The notes under the pieces: generated by a model
The model's database searches: none
What the model was told of the DNA's origin: nothing
The model's input: the letters and a program-made list of their open reading frames with translations, nothing else
Made by a program: the position numbers and the translations under genes
Shown here: piece by piece, positions 43,494 to 53,877 of the stretch
Numbering within the stretch: position 1 is the first letter of the stretch
How the letters are laid out: every line of letters begins with the position of its first letter
Origin: Trissonchulus latispiculum
Lineage: Eukaryota > Nematoda > Enoplea > Enoplida > Ironidae
Length of the DNA: 64,000 nt
Assembly (NCBI GenBank): GCA_030248195.1
Contig: JASAND010026807.1
Location: forward strand, 99,354-163,353
Direction of reading: 5' to 3'

Positions 43494-44605
43494 TCGGTAC
43501 TCTTTAAGATTCTGGGACCAGTCTCGCATTTTGGAGGTCGAAAAATGGCAATCTTCGAGAAAATAAATTTTTTCAGAATTACTGATAAATCTTACGGGCA
43601 ATTTTAGTTTATTTATACTCAATCTATACACAATCTAATTTCACATTTTATCAATGCCTAATAGCTGGAGCTCGTTGCATAAAGCTAGAGATGTGACCGA
43701 TAGACATTTTGGCGAAACGGCGATTATTTTTTTTTGAACATCGATTTCTGAAAACCTACCCAGTGGATCCGCGTAATTTTAGGCACGTCGAAAATTTACA
43801 CTATTGCGAAGGTTTCTTGGTTTGAGCTAAACCTCCTCCAGTTGCGAGAAAAACTGAATCCAAACTTGCGAAACTTCGTGTCATTTGTGTAGACATTTGC
43901 CGGAATTTCTGGAGCATTAAGACCATACCATAACATAGGATCGGGTCCTGGGGGGGCTTGTCCCCAAAAAATTTTGAGGGGGGGCTTGTACCTTAAGAAA
44001 AATTTGTAAAATTCTCTAAAAAATTAGCGCTAATTTTATTAAAATTTGGAATTTTTTATCAAAATTTGCAAGAAAATTTTCAATTTTTAGAAAAAATTCA
44101 AAATTTTGCTCGATTTTTCAAAAATTTGAACAATTTAGTTGAAAAATTCCGGCGAAGCCGGAAATTTTTTGAAATTTTAGAACAAAAACTAATTTTTTCC
44201 GGCTTTCTTGCTTACACTTTGTCCATTTTTTCGTTACCCCTTGTCCCCGACGGCGGTAGGGCTTGTACCTTGTCCGGGTTTGGGGGGGGGGGCTTGGACC
44301 CCCCAGACCCCCCCTTAACCTAAGACCTGTTGAGCCAAATTCAAAAGATGTCCCACATGTCCTTCATATCAAGGCACAAAAAGAAACTTTGGCCGATACT
44401 ACAGTTTTGAGAAATCGGTGTTCAAAAATTGATGGTCAGTAATTAGCCTGTATGTCCGAAAATTTCTTGGGAATTTTGATAGTTTCGGTAACCGATGTGA
44501 ATGAAATGATTATAGGCTTTAAAACTATGTATAAAGCTCTTTCCAACTCAAAATTGCGAAAGTAATTAGGATTTCGAAAATCACAAATCAAAACGGTGCC
44601 ACCAC
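43494..44605. repeat. segmental direct repeat, copy 2 (split by a MITE)
   Basis: Counterpart of 40801-41735. It is interrupted at 43925-44320 by the G-rich MITE, whose removal (keeping one TAAGACC) restores co-linearity with copy 1. Confidence 0.7.
43925..44320. mobile_element. MITE with G-rich/C-rich ends, copy 2
   Basis: 396 bp flanked by TAAGACC at 43918-43924 and 44321-44327. Same layout as 1531-1932, including the internal CCGGCGAAGCCGG hairpin. The empty site is documented by copy 1 of the segmental repeat (41400-41420), which supports its boundaries. Confidence 0.85.
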
Positions 44606-45070
44606 CAAAAGGACAGTCTGGCTTATATATTTTTATATAGACTTCAAACATTGGGCAAGTTACGACATTTAAAAACACAGCACATGAGGAAATAACCACC
44701 TGCAAGTCCATTTTAGTAGCTGCAGCTTTTATTTTGCTGCTTTTTATCTAAAGTTGTTACGTGAGAAAGTTGAGAAAATTATGCAGTATTCGGGTTGCGC
44801 AAACGTTTTAATATTTGATTTTCTAAAAGGAAGAGCTATTAAGATTAATCTTCAGCTATTTGATAGAAGTGTCGAGTCAGAAAATCGATGCCCCAGCAAG
44901 AAATTACTTCAGTCGGCAAAAAATTTGAAAAGTTATACTAATTCTATAATTAGCTAAGAAAATTCTAGAAAACCAAAATGTTTCATTGTAGCCATTAAAA
45001 AGACGAAATGTTGAGCTTCATTTTGATATAAAAATGTTTGCATAGCTCCAAATGAATGAACAATAAAGGT

Positions 45071-45401
45071 TTAAAGTTGATGTCTTCAAACTGAATCAGT
45101 ACTATAATTGATGTTTAATCCATTTAATCCCCGCAAATAACAAGGATTAAACTTTAATGATTTTGATCTGTTTTTAAGTGACGGATTAAACGGATTAAAC
45201 TAAATCATTTTATGAAAAGGCCGCGGATTAAAGTTTAATCTGCAAAGTTTTTAATCCGTCCCGATTTTATGAATACGTCACGGAGTTAAAGTTTAATCCG
45301 TCGGTATGTTATGAAAAGGTTTTTGGCCAACGGATTAAACTACTCCGTTTAAGTCACGGATCAAACTTTAATCCGTTTATTCCGTGAGCGTATTCATAAA
45401 A
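45071..45401. repeat. 331-bp direct repeat left of the Penelope array
   Basis: Identical by eye to 57553-57883. Rich in GGATTAAA/TTTAATCC words, itself a foldback-type sequence. Homology ends abruptly on both sides and coincides with the array ends, so it is either a very long target-site duplication or a product of recombination. Confidence 0.85.
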
Positions 45402-45511
45402 TAAAAAGGCACAGCCGGCAATACATAGTATTCTCTTAAGTTTTCAACCTAAATTCTCTGTCAGCACTGACAGACCCTAAATTCAGACACAATAATAATT
45501 AAAGATGTGAT

Positions 45512-45642
45512 CGGAATGAATCAGGTATCATAGAGGCTGGCCCAACCAGTAGATTTTGCCTTCTAATTAAAAAACAGAAGACTTCTATAAAACATAATTG
45601 CAATTTTTATCTACTGGATCCCTCTGACGATGACTCATTCCG
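45512..45642 (+). other. conserved long folded segment in the Penelope repeat
   Basis: CGGAATGAATCA (45512-45523) pairs with TGACTCATTCCG (45631-45642) with one mismatch; AGAGG (45532-45536) pairs with CCTCT (45621-45625); CCAGTAGAT (45546-45554) pairs with ATCTACTGG (45609-45617). The result is one long, interrupted stem. Same at 49154-49284, 53067-53197 and 56980-57110. Function unknown; it contains CTGACGA but not the rest of a hammerhead core. Confidence 0.65.
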
Positions 45643-45741
45643 GTCCTACCCGCTCTGGCGTATGTGTTTCCAATTCAGTTCGTGACCCCTAAGTGTCTTT
45701 ATTATATCTTACCAATTTGCATTCTTAGTTCTTGCATTCGT

Positions 45742-45774
45742 CAGAGTCTAAGGGATTAGGGCCGAAAGACTCTG
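45742..45774 (+). other. 8-bp hairpin in the Penelope repeat
   Basis: CAGAGTCT (45742-45749) and AGACTCTG (45767-45774) around a 17-nt loop, AAGGGATTAGGGCCGAA. Present in all four repeat copies. A second short hairpin, CTGTCA-GCAC-TGACAG, lies near 45460. Confidence 0.7.
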
Positions 45775-46051
45775 ATTCATATCATATAACAGCACAACTT
45801 ACGTCTAATTCGTATACTTATTACTACCACACCTCTTATGACTAATTGTAACCCACAATCCCATCTACATGTGTTTTATATGTATTGTGCACCTTTGTTT
45901 AATATTTACAGTATCAGTCCATTTGCTCCAATAAGCCAGTTTGTTGCCGATTCTGGAAATGATAATGCATCCGCAACCGCGAGTGATGTCTATACGAAAG
46001 CACATATAAATATATTTATTTGGTTTATATAACCCCTTTATATAACCCCCC

Positions 46052-48958
46052 ATGAATAGTCCATTAACGAATAATGCCGGCACGGGCTCCGTATCAGGGC
46101 CGGAGAATACATGCCCACCCAATGCTCTTCTGGTAATGGCTTCGGAAACGAATACTGACAGGGCTAGAGACAACCTAGCAACCACCACTCGCATAGCCTC
46201 CTTACACGGTAACCCCACTGTTAATAATAATAATAATTGTGTAACTGGTCGAAGATGTAATAATCGCAGATGTTTCACTTGTACTGTATACAAAGAAAGT
46301 GACTACTTTAAGGGATATTACAACAACAAGCAATTCAAAATAACTAATGAAACAAATGGTTCTATTAATTGCAACACTGAAAATGTGGTATATTTAATAA
46401 CTTGCGATGATTGTGGATTGCAATATGTTGGAGAAACAGGTAGGAAACTAAAAATACGTACTAATGAACATAATAATAGTATCAAAAATCCATTTAAAGC
46501 TAATTGTAAAACTTTAGCGGGTCACTTCAATATAGGTGCCTGCAAAAGTTTTAATATACAAATAATTGAAGCTATTAAACCATCAAATGATAAAAACTAC
46601 GATAAATCACATAGAAGAGATAGAGAAGCATACTGGATCAAACGGTTAAAAACAAAGACACCCTACGGTCTAAACGAACTCTTAAAAGGGGAAAACTACA
46701 ATAAAACAGTATTGGAAAATTTCTCCCTGACCCTTCCATCACAAGAACAACAAAACAAACGTACCAGAACTAATAGGCTAAATAAAAACAATAACTTTAA
46801 TGAAAAGGACATTCATTACTTTTACCATGATAACACCAATCACAAACATGTCTATGATCTCATACATAAATTAAATAAAAAGCAATTAAAAATGGTACTT
46901 AATATAAACGAACACTATAAAAATAATCCTAAATATGACCTTGTTAGAGATCTAGCTGAGGGTAAGCTAAATCTCATCAAAAATAATACAATCGTTAACA
47001 AGAAGAACAGAGAACATATTATTTTCAGATTCACACACAGAATTATCGATAATATAAATTTAAATAGGATTCTACAAGAAAACTCCTATTTATGGCCTAC
47101 AGTTAATTCTCATAAAGATAAAGAACTTCATAAACCCAGAATATTTTTCAAATATAATCAACCAATCGCCAATCACATATTCAACTATAAACACATAATC
47201 ACTACACTAGACGTAGATGCTTGGGTAAACAATTACAATAACAATGGATTCCAATGCAACTGTAAAAATAACCCAAACTCTGACACTAACCATAAACATA
47301 TAATCACAGGAAACCTAAATGTCCTTAACTGCCCACAATTGGAATCAATAATTAGTAATGGCCCCAAATATAGAATACCAACTAAACTAAACATTGATAC
47401 CGTTACCAATGACGTGGTAATCGGAATCAGCCAATACATAAATAAAATAAATGAAAAATATAAAATAGACAAATTTGCATTAAATAAATGGGCGGATTCT
47501 GTTATAAATTCCACCAAAATAGAACTAAATAAACATGCAATGTATTATAAAAATCAGAAACAAATCACCTTAAAAACATTAGCCAACCTACTAGCAGATG
47601 TACATAATAAATTTGTACTTACACCTGTGGATAAAGCTAACCAAAACGTAGCAGTTATATGCAAAGAATACTATATATACAGTACATTATTAGAATTAGG
47701 TATAATGGGTAATAGCTCTAACACATACACCAGCTGCACTCTAAACTACGCAAACATCGCTGAATCTATTTATAAATACTATAAAGATAATAACATAAAA
47801 ACTGAGTCATACAACCAATTACCCCACATCTACCTAATACCTAAATTTCATAAAAATCCAATAAAATTCAGAACGATTATTGCTAGTAAACACGCTCTTA
47901 CTAAACCCATATCAATCATAATCGACAATGCACTCAAATTAATTTCTACCTCTAGATCACGCTACGGTAAAATTGCAAAAACCTTTCTGAAGGTTAATCC
48001 CTATTGGATAATCGGTAGCAGTCAACCCATACTTTCAAACATAAATAAAATAAATGAAACAAATTCAGCAAAAACCATTAATACATACGACTTTACGACA
48101 CTTTATACAAACTTGCACCATAATACCATATATGATCACTTACACGAACTAATTAATAAATCAATGAGATATCCAATGCATAAAACTAAACTTAAAGTTA
48201 GATGGGGAACCTCTAAAATATTCAAAGACATTATAACTTCTGAACTATTATGCAAACACATTAAATTCCTTCTAGACAACCTATACTTTACCTGTGGTAA
48301 TAAAATATTTAAACAGATAATTGGGATACCTATGGGTAGCAATGCTGCCCCCTCCATTGCTAATTTGGTACTCCACAATATGGAATACAACTATATTATA
48401 AGAAACAAGGATACAGATACGCTATTAAATCTAAAAAATCCATTTCGATTAATAGACGATATAACTCTAACTAACGATAATGATATATTCAACATAATAT
48501 CTAAATATATGTACCCACCGGAACTAGAACTAAATAAAATTAACGCCTCCAATCAAGAAGCCAATGTTCTAGATCTTAATATAAAAATTTCCAACGGTAA
48601 ATTCGTAACAAAATTATATGATAAACGGGATGATTTCCCATTCACTACATATAAATTTCCCTCCGCTACCTCCAACATCTCTAACACCATTATAAAGAAT
48701 ACAATCAAAAACCAAATAATAAGATACTCTTGTATATGTGACAACGAAAAAGACTTTATACAATGCACCCAGGCTGCTACTAGTATGTTACATATAAGAG
48801 GATATTCCAATAGGTTTATAAAAGATGTACTATATAACACAATATACAGTGATACAAATATCAGTGGAAAATACAAATTAAACCAAATAAAAAACAACCA
48901 AAAATGGAACTACGTTAAACAACTGATAAAAGCACATCCGAACCAAAAACCAAATTGA
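46052..48958 (+). CDS. Penelope-like GIY-YIG/reverse transcriptase protein, copy 1 (968 aa)
   Basis: The N-terminus has a Cys cluster, C63/C69/C74/C77 (RRCNNRRCFTC). The GIY-YIG endonuclease follows at about 111-215: VVYLITCDDC (Y114; C118/C121 between the two halves), YVGETGRKLKIR (YVG 125-127, R136), H140, H158, and the catalytic Glu E192 in RREAYWI-type context. The reverse transcriptase: PVDKANQNVAVICKE (motif 1), IYLIPKFHKNPIKFRTI (motif 2), YDFTTLYTNLHH with D680 (motif A), IIGIPMGSNAAPSIANL (758-773, motif B), LIDD with D802/D803 (motif C) and DLNIKISNGKFVTKLYDKRD (motif D/E). Endonuclease before RT is the permuted order of the Naiad/Chlamys group of Penelope-like elements; canonical Penelopes have it at the C-terminus. 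No in-frame TGA, so no sign of selenocysteine recoding reported in some Naiads. Intact and likely functional. Confidence 0.9.
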   Translation: MNSPLTNNAGTGSVSGPENTCPPNALLVMASETNTDRARDNLATTTRIASLHGNPTVNNNNNCVTGRRCNNRRCFTCTVYKESDYFKGYYNNKQFKITNETNGSINCNTENVVYLITCDDCGLQYVGETGRKLKIRTNEHNNSIKNPFKANCKTLAGHFNIGACKSFNIQIIEAIKPSNDKNYDKSHRRDREAYWIKRLKTKTPYGLNELLKGENYNKTVLENFSLTLPSQEQQNKRTRTNRLNKNNNFNEKDIHYFYHDNTNHKHVYDLIHKLNKKQLKMVLNINEHYKNNPKYDLVRDLAEGKLNLIKNNTIVNKKNREHIIFRFTHRIIDNINLNRILQENSYLWPTVNSHKDKELHKPRIFFKYNQPIANHIFNYKHIITTLDVDAWVNNYNNNGFQCNCKNNPNSDTNHKHIITGNLNVLNCPQLESIISNGPKYRIPTKLNIDTVTNDVVIGISQYINKINEKYKIDKFALNKWADSVINSTKIELNKHAMYYKNQKQITLKTLANLLADVHNKFVLTPVDKANQNVAVICKEYYIYSTLLELGIMGNSSNTYTSCTLNYANIAESIYKYYKDNNIKTESYNQLPHIYLIPKFHKNPIKFRTIIASKHALTKPISIIIDNALKLISTSRSRYGKIAKTFLKVNPYWIIGSSQPILSNINKINETNSAKTINTYDFTTLYTNLHHNTIYDHLHELINKSMRYPMHKTKLKVRWGTSKIFKDIITSELLCKHIKFLLDNLYFTCGNKIFKQIIGIPMGSNAAPSIANLVLHNMEYNYIIRNKDTDTLLNLKNPFRLIDDITLTNDNDIFNIISKYMYPPELELNKINASNQEANVLDLNIKISNGKFVTKLYDKRDDFPFTTYKFPSATSNISNTIIKNTIKNQIIRYSCICDNEKDFIQCTQAATSMLHIRGYSNRFIKDVLYNTIYSDTNISGKYKLNQIKNNQKWNYVKQLIKAHPNQKPN

Positions 48959-48965
48959 TCCACCT

Positions 48966-49062
48966 ATTCGGAATCCCGGCATTGCCGGCCTTTTTATGTA
49001 ATCTGGCTTTGCCACCGTGTAACCCGGCGTTGCCGGCATATGGAATCCCGGCACAGCCGGCA
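48966..49062 (+). repeat. row of CCGGC hairpins after the Penelope ORF
   Basis: Four units of about 25-30 bp: CCGGCATTGCCGG, a decayed CTGGCTTTGCCA, CCGGCGTTGCCGG and CCGGCACAGCCGG. The row is repeated after ORFs 2 (52879-52975) and 3 (56792-56888). The leading partial repeat of the array starts within the last unit. Confidence 0.85.
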
Positions 49063-49964
49063 ATACATAGTATTCTCTTAAGTTTTCAACCTAAATTCTC
49101 TGTCAGCACTGACAGACTCTAAATTCAGACACAATAATAATGAAAGATGTGGTCGGAATGAATCAGGTCTCATAGAGGCTGGCCCAACCAGTAGATTTTG
49201 CCTTCTAATCAAAAAACAGAAGACTTCTATAAAACATAATTGCAATTTTTATCTACTGGATCCCTCTGACGATGACTCATTCCGGTCCTACCCGCTCTGG
49301 CGTATGTGTTTCCAATTCAGTTCGTGACCCCTAAGTGTCTTTATTATATCTTACCAATTTGCATTCTTAATTCTTGCATTCGTCAGAGTCTAAGGGATTA
49401 GGGCCGAAAGACTCTGATTCATATCATATAACAACACAACTTACGTCTAATTCGTATACTTATTACTACCACACCTCTTATGACTAATTGTAACCCACAA
49501 TCCCATCTACATGTGTTTTATATGTATTGTGCACCTTTGTTTAATATTTACAGTATCAGTCCATTTTCTCCAATATGCCAGTTTGTTGCCGATTCTGGAA
49601 ATGATAATGCATCCGCAACCGCGAGTGATGACTATACGAAAGCACATATAAATATATTTATTTGGTTTATATAACCCCTTAAATCCTGCCACTTAACCAC
49701 GCTCTAAATATCCATCTTCTCCCTTCTTTGGTATCAACCCAACCCCATAGCGGCCAATGAGCGTGCTCTTCCCTATGGGCTAGGGTTGTGCGTGTGTTCA
49801 CGCTTTAATCTTTTCCTCTTTATTCCATGCTGGCGTGCTTTAACATTACCTCTTAGGGTTATAATCCCACATTCTTAGGTGTCACGTGTCTCTGCCCTCA
49901 CTACGATTAAGACTATGGATTGGACTTGAAAATATGATCCTGTTGTCGTAAACACTTAATAATT
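49050..49964 (+). repeat. Penelope pseudo-LTR-like repeat and full 5' UTR
   Basis: 49050-49680 matches the leading repeat 45408-46044; 49681-49964 is the additional 5' UTR missing from unit 1. Same block at 52963-53877. The fourth copy, 56876-57552, stops 46-50 bp into the 5' UTR. Contains a 64-codon frame (49480-49674), conserved between copies but also non-coding in appearance; it is not called as a gene. Confidence 0.8.
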
Positions 49965-52871
49965 ATGAATAGTCCATTAACGAATAATGCCGGCACGGGC
50001 TCCGTATCAGGGCCGGAGAATACATGCCCACCCAATGCTCTTCTGGTAATGGCTTCGGAAACGAATACTGACAGGGCTAGAGACAACCTAGCAACCACCA
50101 CTCGCATAGCCTCCTTACACGGTAACCCCACTGTTAATAATAATAATAATTGTGTAACTGGTCGAAGATGTAATAATCGCAGATGTTTCACTTGTACTGT
50201 ATACAAAGAAAGTGACTACTTTAAGGGATATTACAACAACAAGCAATTCAAAATAACTAATGAAACGAATGGTTCTATTAATTGCAACACTGAAAATGTG
50301 GTATATTTAATAACTTGCGATAATTGTGGATTGCAATATGTTGGAGAAACAGGTAGGAAACTAAAAATACGTACTAATGAACATAATAATAGTATCAAAA
50401 ATCCATTTAAAGCTAATTGTAAAACTTTAGCGGGTCACTTCAATATAGGTGCCTGCAAAAGTTTTAATATACAAATAATTGAAGCTATTAAACCATCAAA
50501 TGATAAAAACTACGATAAATCACATAGAAGAGATAGAGAAGCATACTGGATCAAACGGTTAAAAACAAAGACACCCTACGGTCTAAACGAACTCTTAAAA
50601 GGGGAAAACTACAATAAAACAGTATTGGAAAATTTCTCCCTGACCCTTCCATCACAAGAACAACAAAACAAACGTACCAGAACTAATAGGCTAAATAAAA
50701 ACAATAACTTTAATGAAAAGGACATTCATTACTTTTACCATGATAACACCAATCACAAACATGTCTATGATCTCATACATAAATTAAATAAAAAGCAATT
50801 AAAAATGGTACTTAATATAAACGAACACTATAAAAATAATCCTAAATATGACCTTGTTAGAGATCTAGCTGAGGGTAAGCTAAATCTCATCAAAAATAAT
50901 ACAATCGTTAACAAGAAGAACAGAGAACATATTATTTTCAGATTCACACACAGAATTATCGATAATATAAATTTAAATAGGATTCTACAAGAAAACTCCT
51001 ATTTATGGCCTACAGTTAATTCTCATAAAGATAAAGAACTTCATAAACCCAGAATATTTTTCAAATATAATCAACCAATCGCCAATCACATATTCAACTA
51101 TAAACACATAATCACTACACTAGACGTAGATGCTTGGGTAAACAATTACAATAACAATGGATTCCAATGCAACTGTAAAAATAACCCAAACTCTGACACT
51201 AACCATAAACATATAATCACAGGAAACCTAAATGTCCTTAACTGCCCACAATTGGAATCAATAATTAGTAATGGCCCCAAATATAGAATACCAACTAAAC
51301 TAAACATTGATACCGTTACCAATGACGTGGTAATCGGAATCAGCCAATACATAAATAAAATAAATGAAAAATATAAAATAGACAAATTTGCATTAAATAA
51401 ATGGGCGGATTCTGTTATAAATTCCACCAAAATAGAACTAAATAAACATGCAATGTATTATAAAAATCAGAAACAAATCACCTTAAAAACATTAGCCAAC
51501 CTACTAGCAGATGTACATAATAAATTTGTACTTACACCTGTGGATAAAGCTAACCAAAACGTAGCAGTTATATGCAAAGAATACTATATATACAGTACAT
51601 TATTAGAATTAGGTATAATGGGTAATAGCTCTAACACATACACCAGCTGCACTCTAAACTACGCAAACATCGCTGAATCTATTTATAAATACTATAAAGA
51701 TAATAACATAAAAACTGAGTCATACAACCAATTACCCCACATCTACCTAATACCTAAATTTCATAAAAATCCAATAAAATTCAGAACGATTATTGCTAGT
51801 AAACACGCTCTTACTAAACCCATATCAATCATAATCGACAATGCACTCAAATTAATTTCTACCTCTAGATCACGCTACGGTAAAATTGCAAAAACCTTTC
51901 TGAAGGTTAATCCCTATTGGATAATCGGTAGCAGTCAACCCATACTTTCAAACATAAATAAAATAAATGAAACAAATTCAGCAAAAACCATTAATACATA
52001 CGACTTTACGACACTTTATACAAACTTGCACCATAATACCATATATGATCACTTACACGAACTAATTAATAAATCAATGAGATATCCAATGCATAAAACT
52101 AAACTTAAAGTTAGATGGGGAACCTCTAAAATATTCAAAGACATTATAACTTCTGAACTATTATGCAAACACATTAAATTCCTTCTAGACAACCTATACT
52201 TTACCTGTGGTAATAAAATATTTAAACAGATAATTGGGATACCTATGGGTAGCAATGCTGCCCCCTCCATTGCTAATTTGGTACTCCACAATATGGAATA
52301 CAACTATATTATAAGAAACAAGGATACAGATACGCTATTAAATCTAAAAAATCCATTTCGATTAATAGACGATATAACTCTAACTAACGATAATGATATA
52401 TTCAACATAATATCTAAATATATGTACCCACCGGAACTAGAACTAAATAAAATTAACGCCTCCAATCAAGAAGCCAATGTTCTAGATCTTAATATAAAAA
52501 TTTCCAACGGTAAATTCGTAACAAAATTATATGATAAACGGGATGATTTCCCATTCACTACATATAAATTTCCCTCCGCTACCTCCAACATCTCTAACAC
52601 CATTATAAAGAATACAATCAAAAACCAAATAATAAGATACTCTTGTATATGTGACAACGAAAAAGACTTTATACAATGCACCCAGGCTGCTACTAGTATG
52701 TTACATATAAGAGGATATTCCAATAGGTTTATAAAAGATGTACTATATAACACAATATACAGTGATACAAATATCAGTGGAAAATACAAATTAAACCAAA
52801 TAAAAAACAACCAAAAATGGAACTACGTTAAACAACTGATAAAAGCACATCCGAACCAAAACCCAAATTGA
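49965..52871 (+). CDS. Penelope-like GIY-YIG/reverse transcriptase protein, copy 2 (968 aa)
   Basis: Same 968 codons as copy 1 with isolated differences: residue 120 is Asn rather than Asp (CDNC), and residue 966 is Asn (NQNPN rather than NQKPN). All domain residues listed for copy 1 are kept. It has the full 284-bp 5' UTR after the repeat. Intact. Confidence 0.9.
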   Translation: MNSPLTNNAGTGSVSGPENTCPPNALLVMASETNTDRARDNLATTTRIASLHGNPTVNNNNNCVTGRRCNNRRCFTCTVYKESDYFKGYYNNKQFKITNETNGSINCNTENVVYLITCDNCGLQYVGETGRKLKIRTNEHNNSIKNPFKANCKTLAGHFNIGACKSFNIQIIEAIKPSNDKNYDKSHRRDREAYWIKRLKTKTPYGLNELLKGENYNKTVLENFSLTLPSQEQQNKRTRTNRLNKNNNFNEKDIHYFYHDNTNHKHVYDLIHKLNKKQLKMVLNINEHYKNNPKYDLVRDLAEGKLNLIKNNTIVNKKNREHIIFRFTHRIIDNINLNRILQENSYLWPTVNSHKDKELHKPRIFFKYNQPIANHIFNYKHIITTLDVDAWVNNYNNNGFQCNCKNNPNSDTNHKHIITGNLNVLNCPQLESIISNGPKYRIPTKLNIDTVTNDVVIGISQYINKINEKYKIDKFALNKWADSVINSTKIELNKHAMYYKNQKQITLKTLANLLADVHNKFVLTPVDKANQNVAVICKEYYIYSTLLELGIMGNSSNTYTSCTLNYANIAESIYKYYKDNNIKTESYNQLPHIYLIPKFHKNPIKFRTIIASKHALTKPISIIIDNALKLISTSRSRYGKIAKTFLKVNPYWIIGSSQPILSNINKINETNSAKTINTYDFTTLYTNLHHNTIYDHLHELINKSMRYPMHKTKLKVRWGTSKIFKDIITSELLCKHIKFLLDNLYFTCGNKIFKQIIGIPMGSNAAPSIANLVLHNMEYNYIIRNKDTDTLLNLKNPFRLIDDITLTNDNDIFNIISKYMYPPELELNKINASNQEANVLDLNIKISNGKFVTKLYDKRDDFPFTTYKFPSATSNISNTIIKNTIKNQIIRYSCICDNEKDFIQCTQAATSMLHIRGYSNRFIKDVLYNTIYSDTNISGKYKLNQIKNNQKWNYVKQLIKAHPNQNPN

Positions 52872-53877
52872 TCCACCTATTCGGAATCCCGGCATTGCCG
52901 GCCTTTTTATGTAATCTGGCTTTGCCACCGTGTAACCCGGCGTTGCCGGCATATGGAATCCCGGCACAGCCGGCAATACATAGTATTCTCTTAAGTTTTC
53001 AACCTAAATTCTCTGTCAGCACTGACAGACTCTAAATTCAGACACAATAATAATGAAAGATGTGGTCGGAATGAATCAGGTCTCATAGAGGCTGGCCCAA
53101 CCAGTAGATTTTGCCTTCTAATCAAAAAACAGAAGACTTCTATAAAACATAATTGCAATTTTTATCTACTGGATCCCTCTGACGATGACTCATTCCGGTC
53201 CTACCCGCTCTGGCGTATGTGTTTCCAATTCAGTTCGTGACCCCTAAGTGTCTTTATTATATCTTACCAATTTGCATTCTTAATTCTTGCATTCGTCAGA
53301 GTCTAAGGGATTAGGGCCGAAAGACTCTGATTCATATCATATAACAACACAACTTACGTCTAATTCGTATACTTATTACTACCACACCTCTTATGACTAA
53401 TTGTAACCCACAATCCCATCTACATGTGTTTTATATGTATTGTGCACCTTTGTTTAATATTTACAGTATCAGTCCATTTTCTCCAATATGCCAGTTTGTT
53501 GCCGATTCTGGAAATGATAATGCATCCGCAACCGCGAGTGATGACTATACGAAAGCACATATAAATATATTTATTTGGTTTATATAACCCCTTAAATCCT
53601 GCCACTTAACCACGCTCTAAATATCCATCTTCTCCCTTCTTTGGTATCAACCCAACCCCATAGCGGCCAATGAGCGTGCTCTTCCCTATGGGCTAGGGTT
53701 GTGCGTGTGTTCACGCTTTAATCTTTTCCTCTTTATTCCATGCTGGCGTGCTTTAACATTACCTCTTAGGGTTATAATCCCACATTCTTAGGTGTCACGT
53801 GTCTCTGCCCTCACTACGATTAAGACTATGGATTGGACTTGAAAATATGATCCTGTTGTCGTAAACACTTAATAATT

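Noticed and set aside
45620..45780. Hammerhead ribozyme in the Penelope repeat (CTGACGA on both strands)
   Set aside because: I could not place GAAA, a stem III and a cleavage triplet in the required order on either strand.
45838..46032. 64-codon frame repeated in each Penelope repeat
   Set aside because: Its conservation follows from the near-identity of the repeats. Overlapping minus-strand frames are equally conserved, and no motif is present.
47233..48897. Minus-strand frames opposite the Penelope ORFs
   Set aside because: Shadows of the strongly coding plus strand; hydrophobic composition results from the AT-rich antisense.
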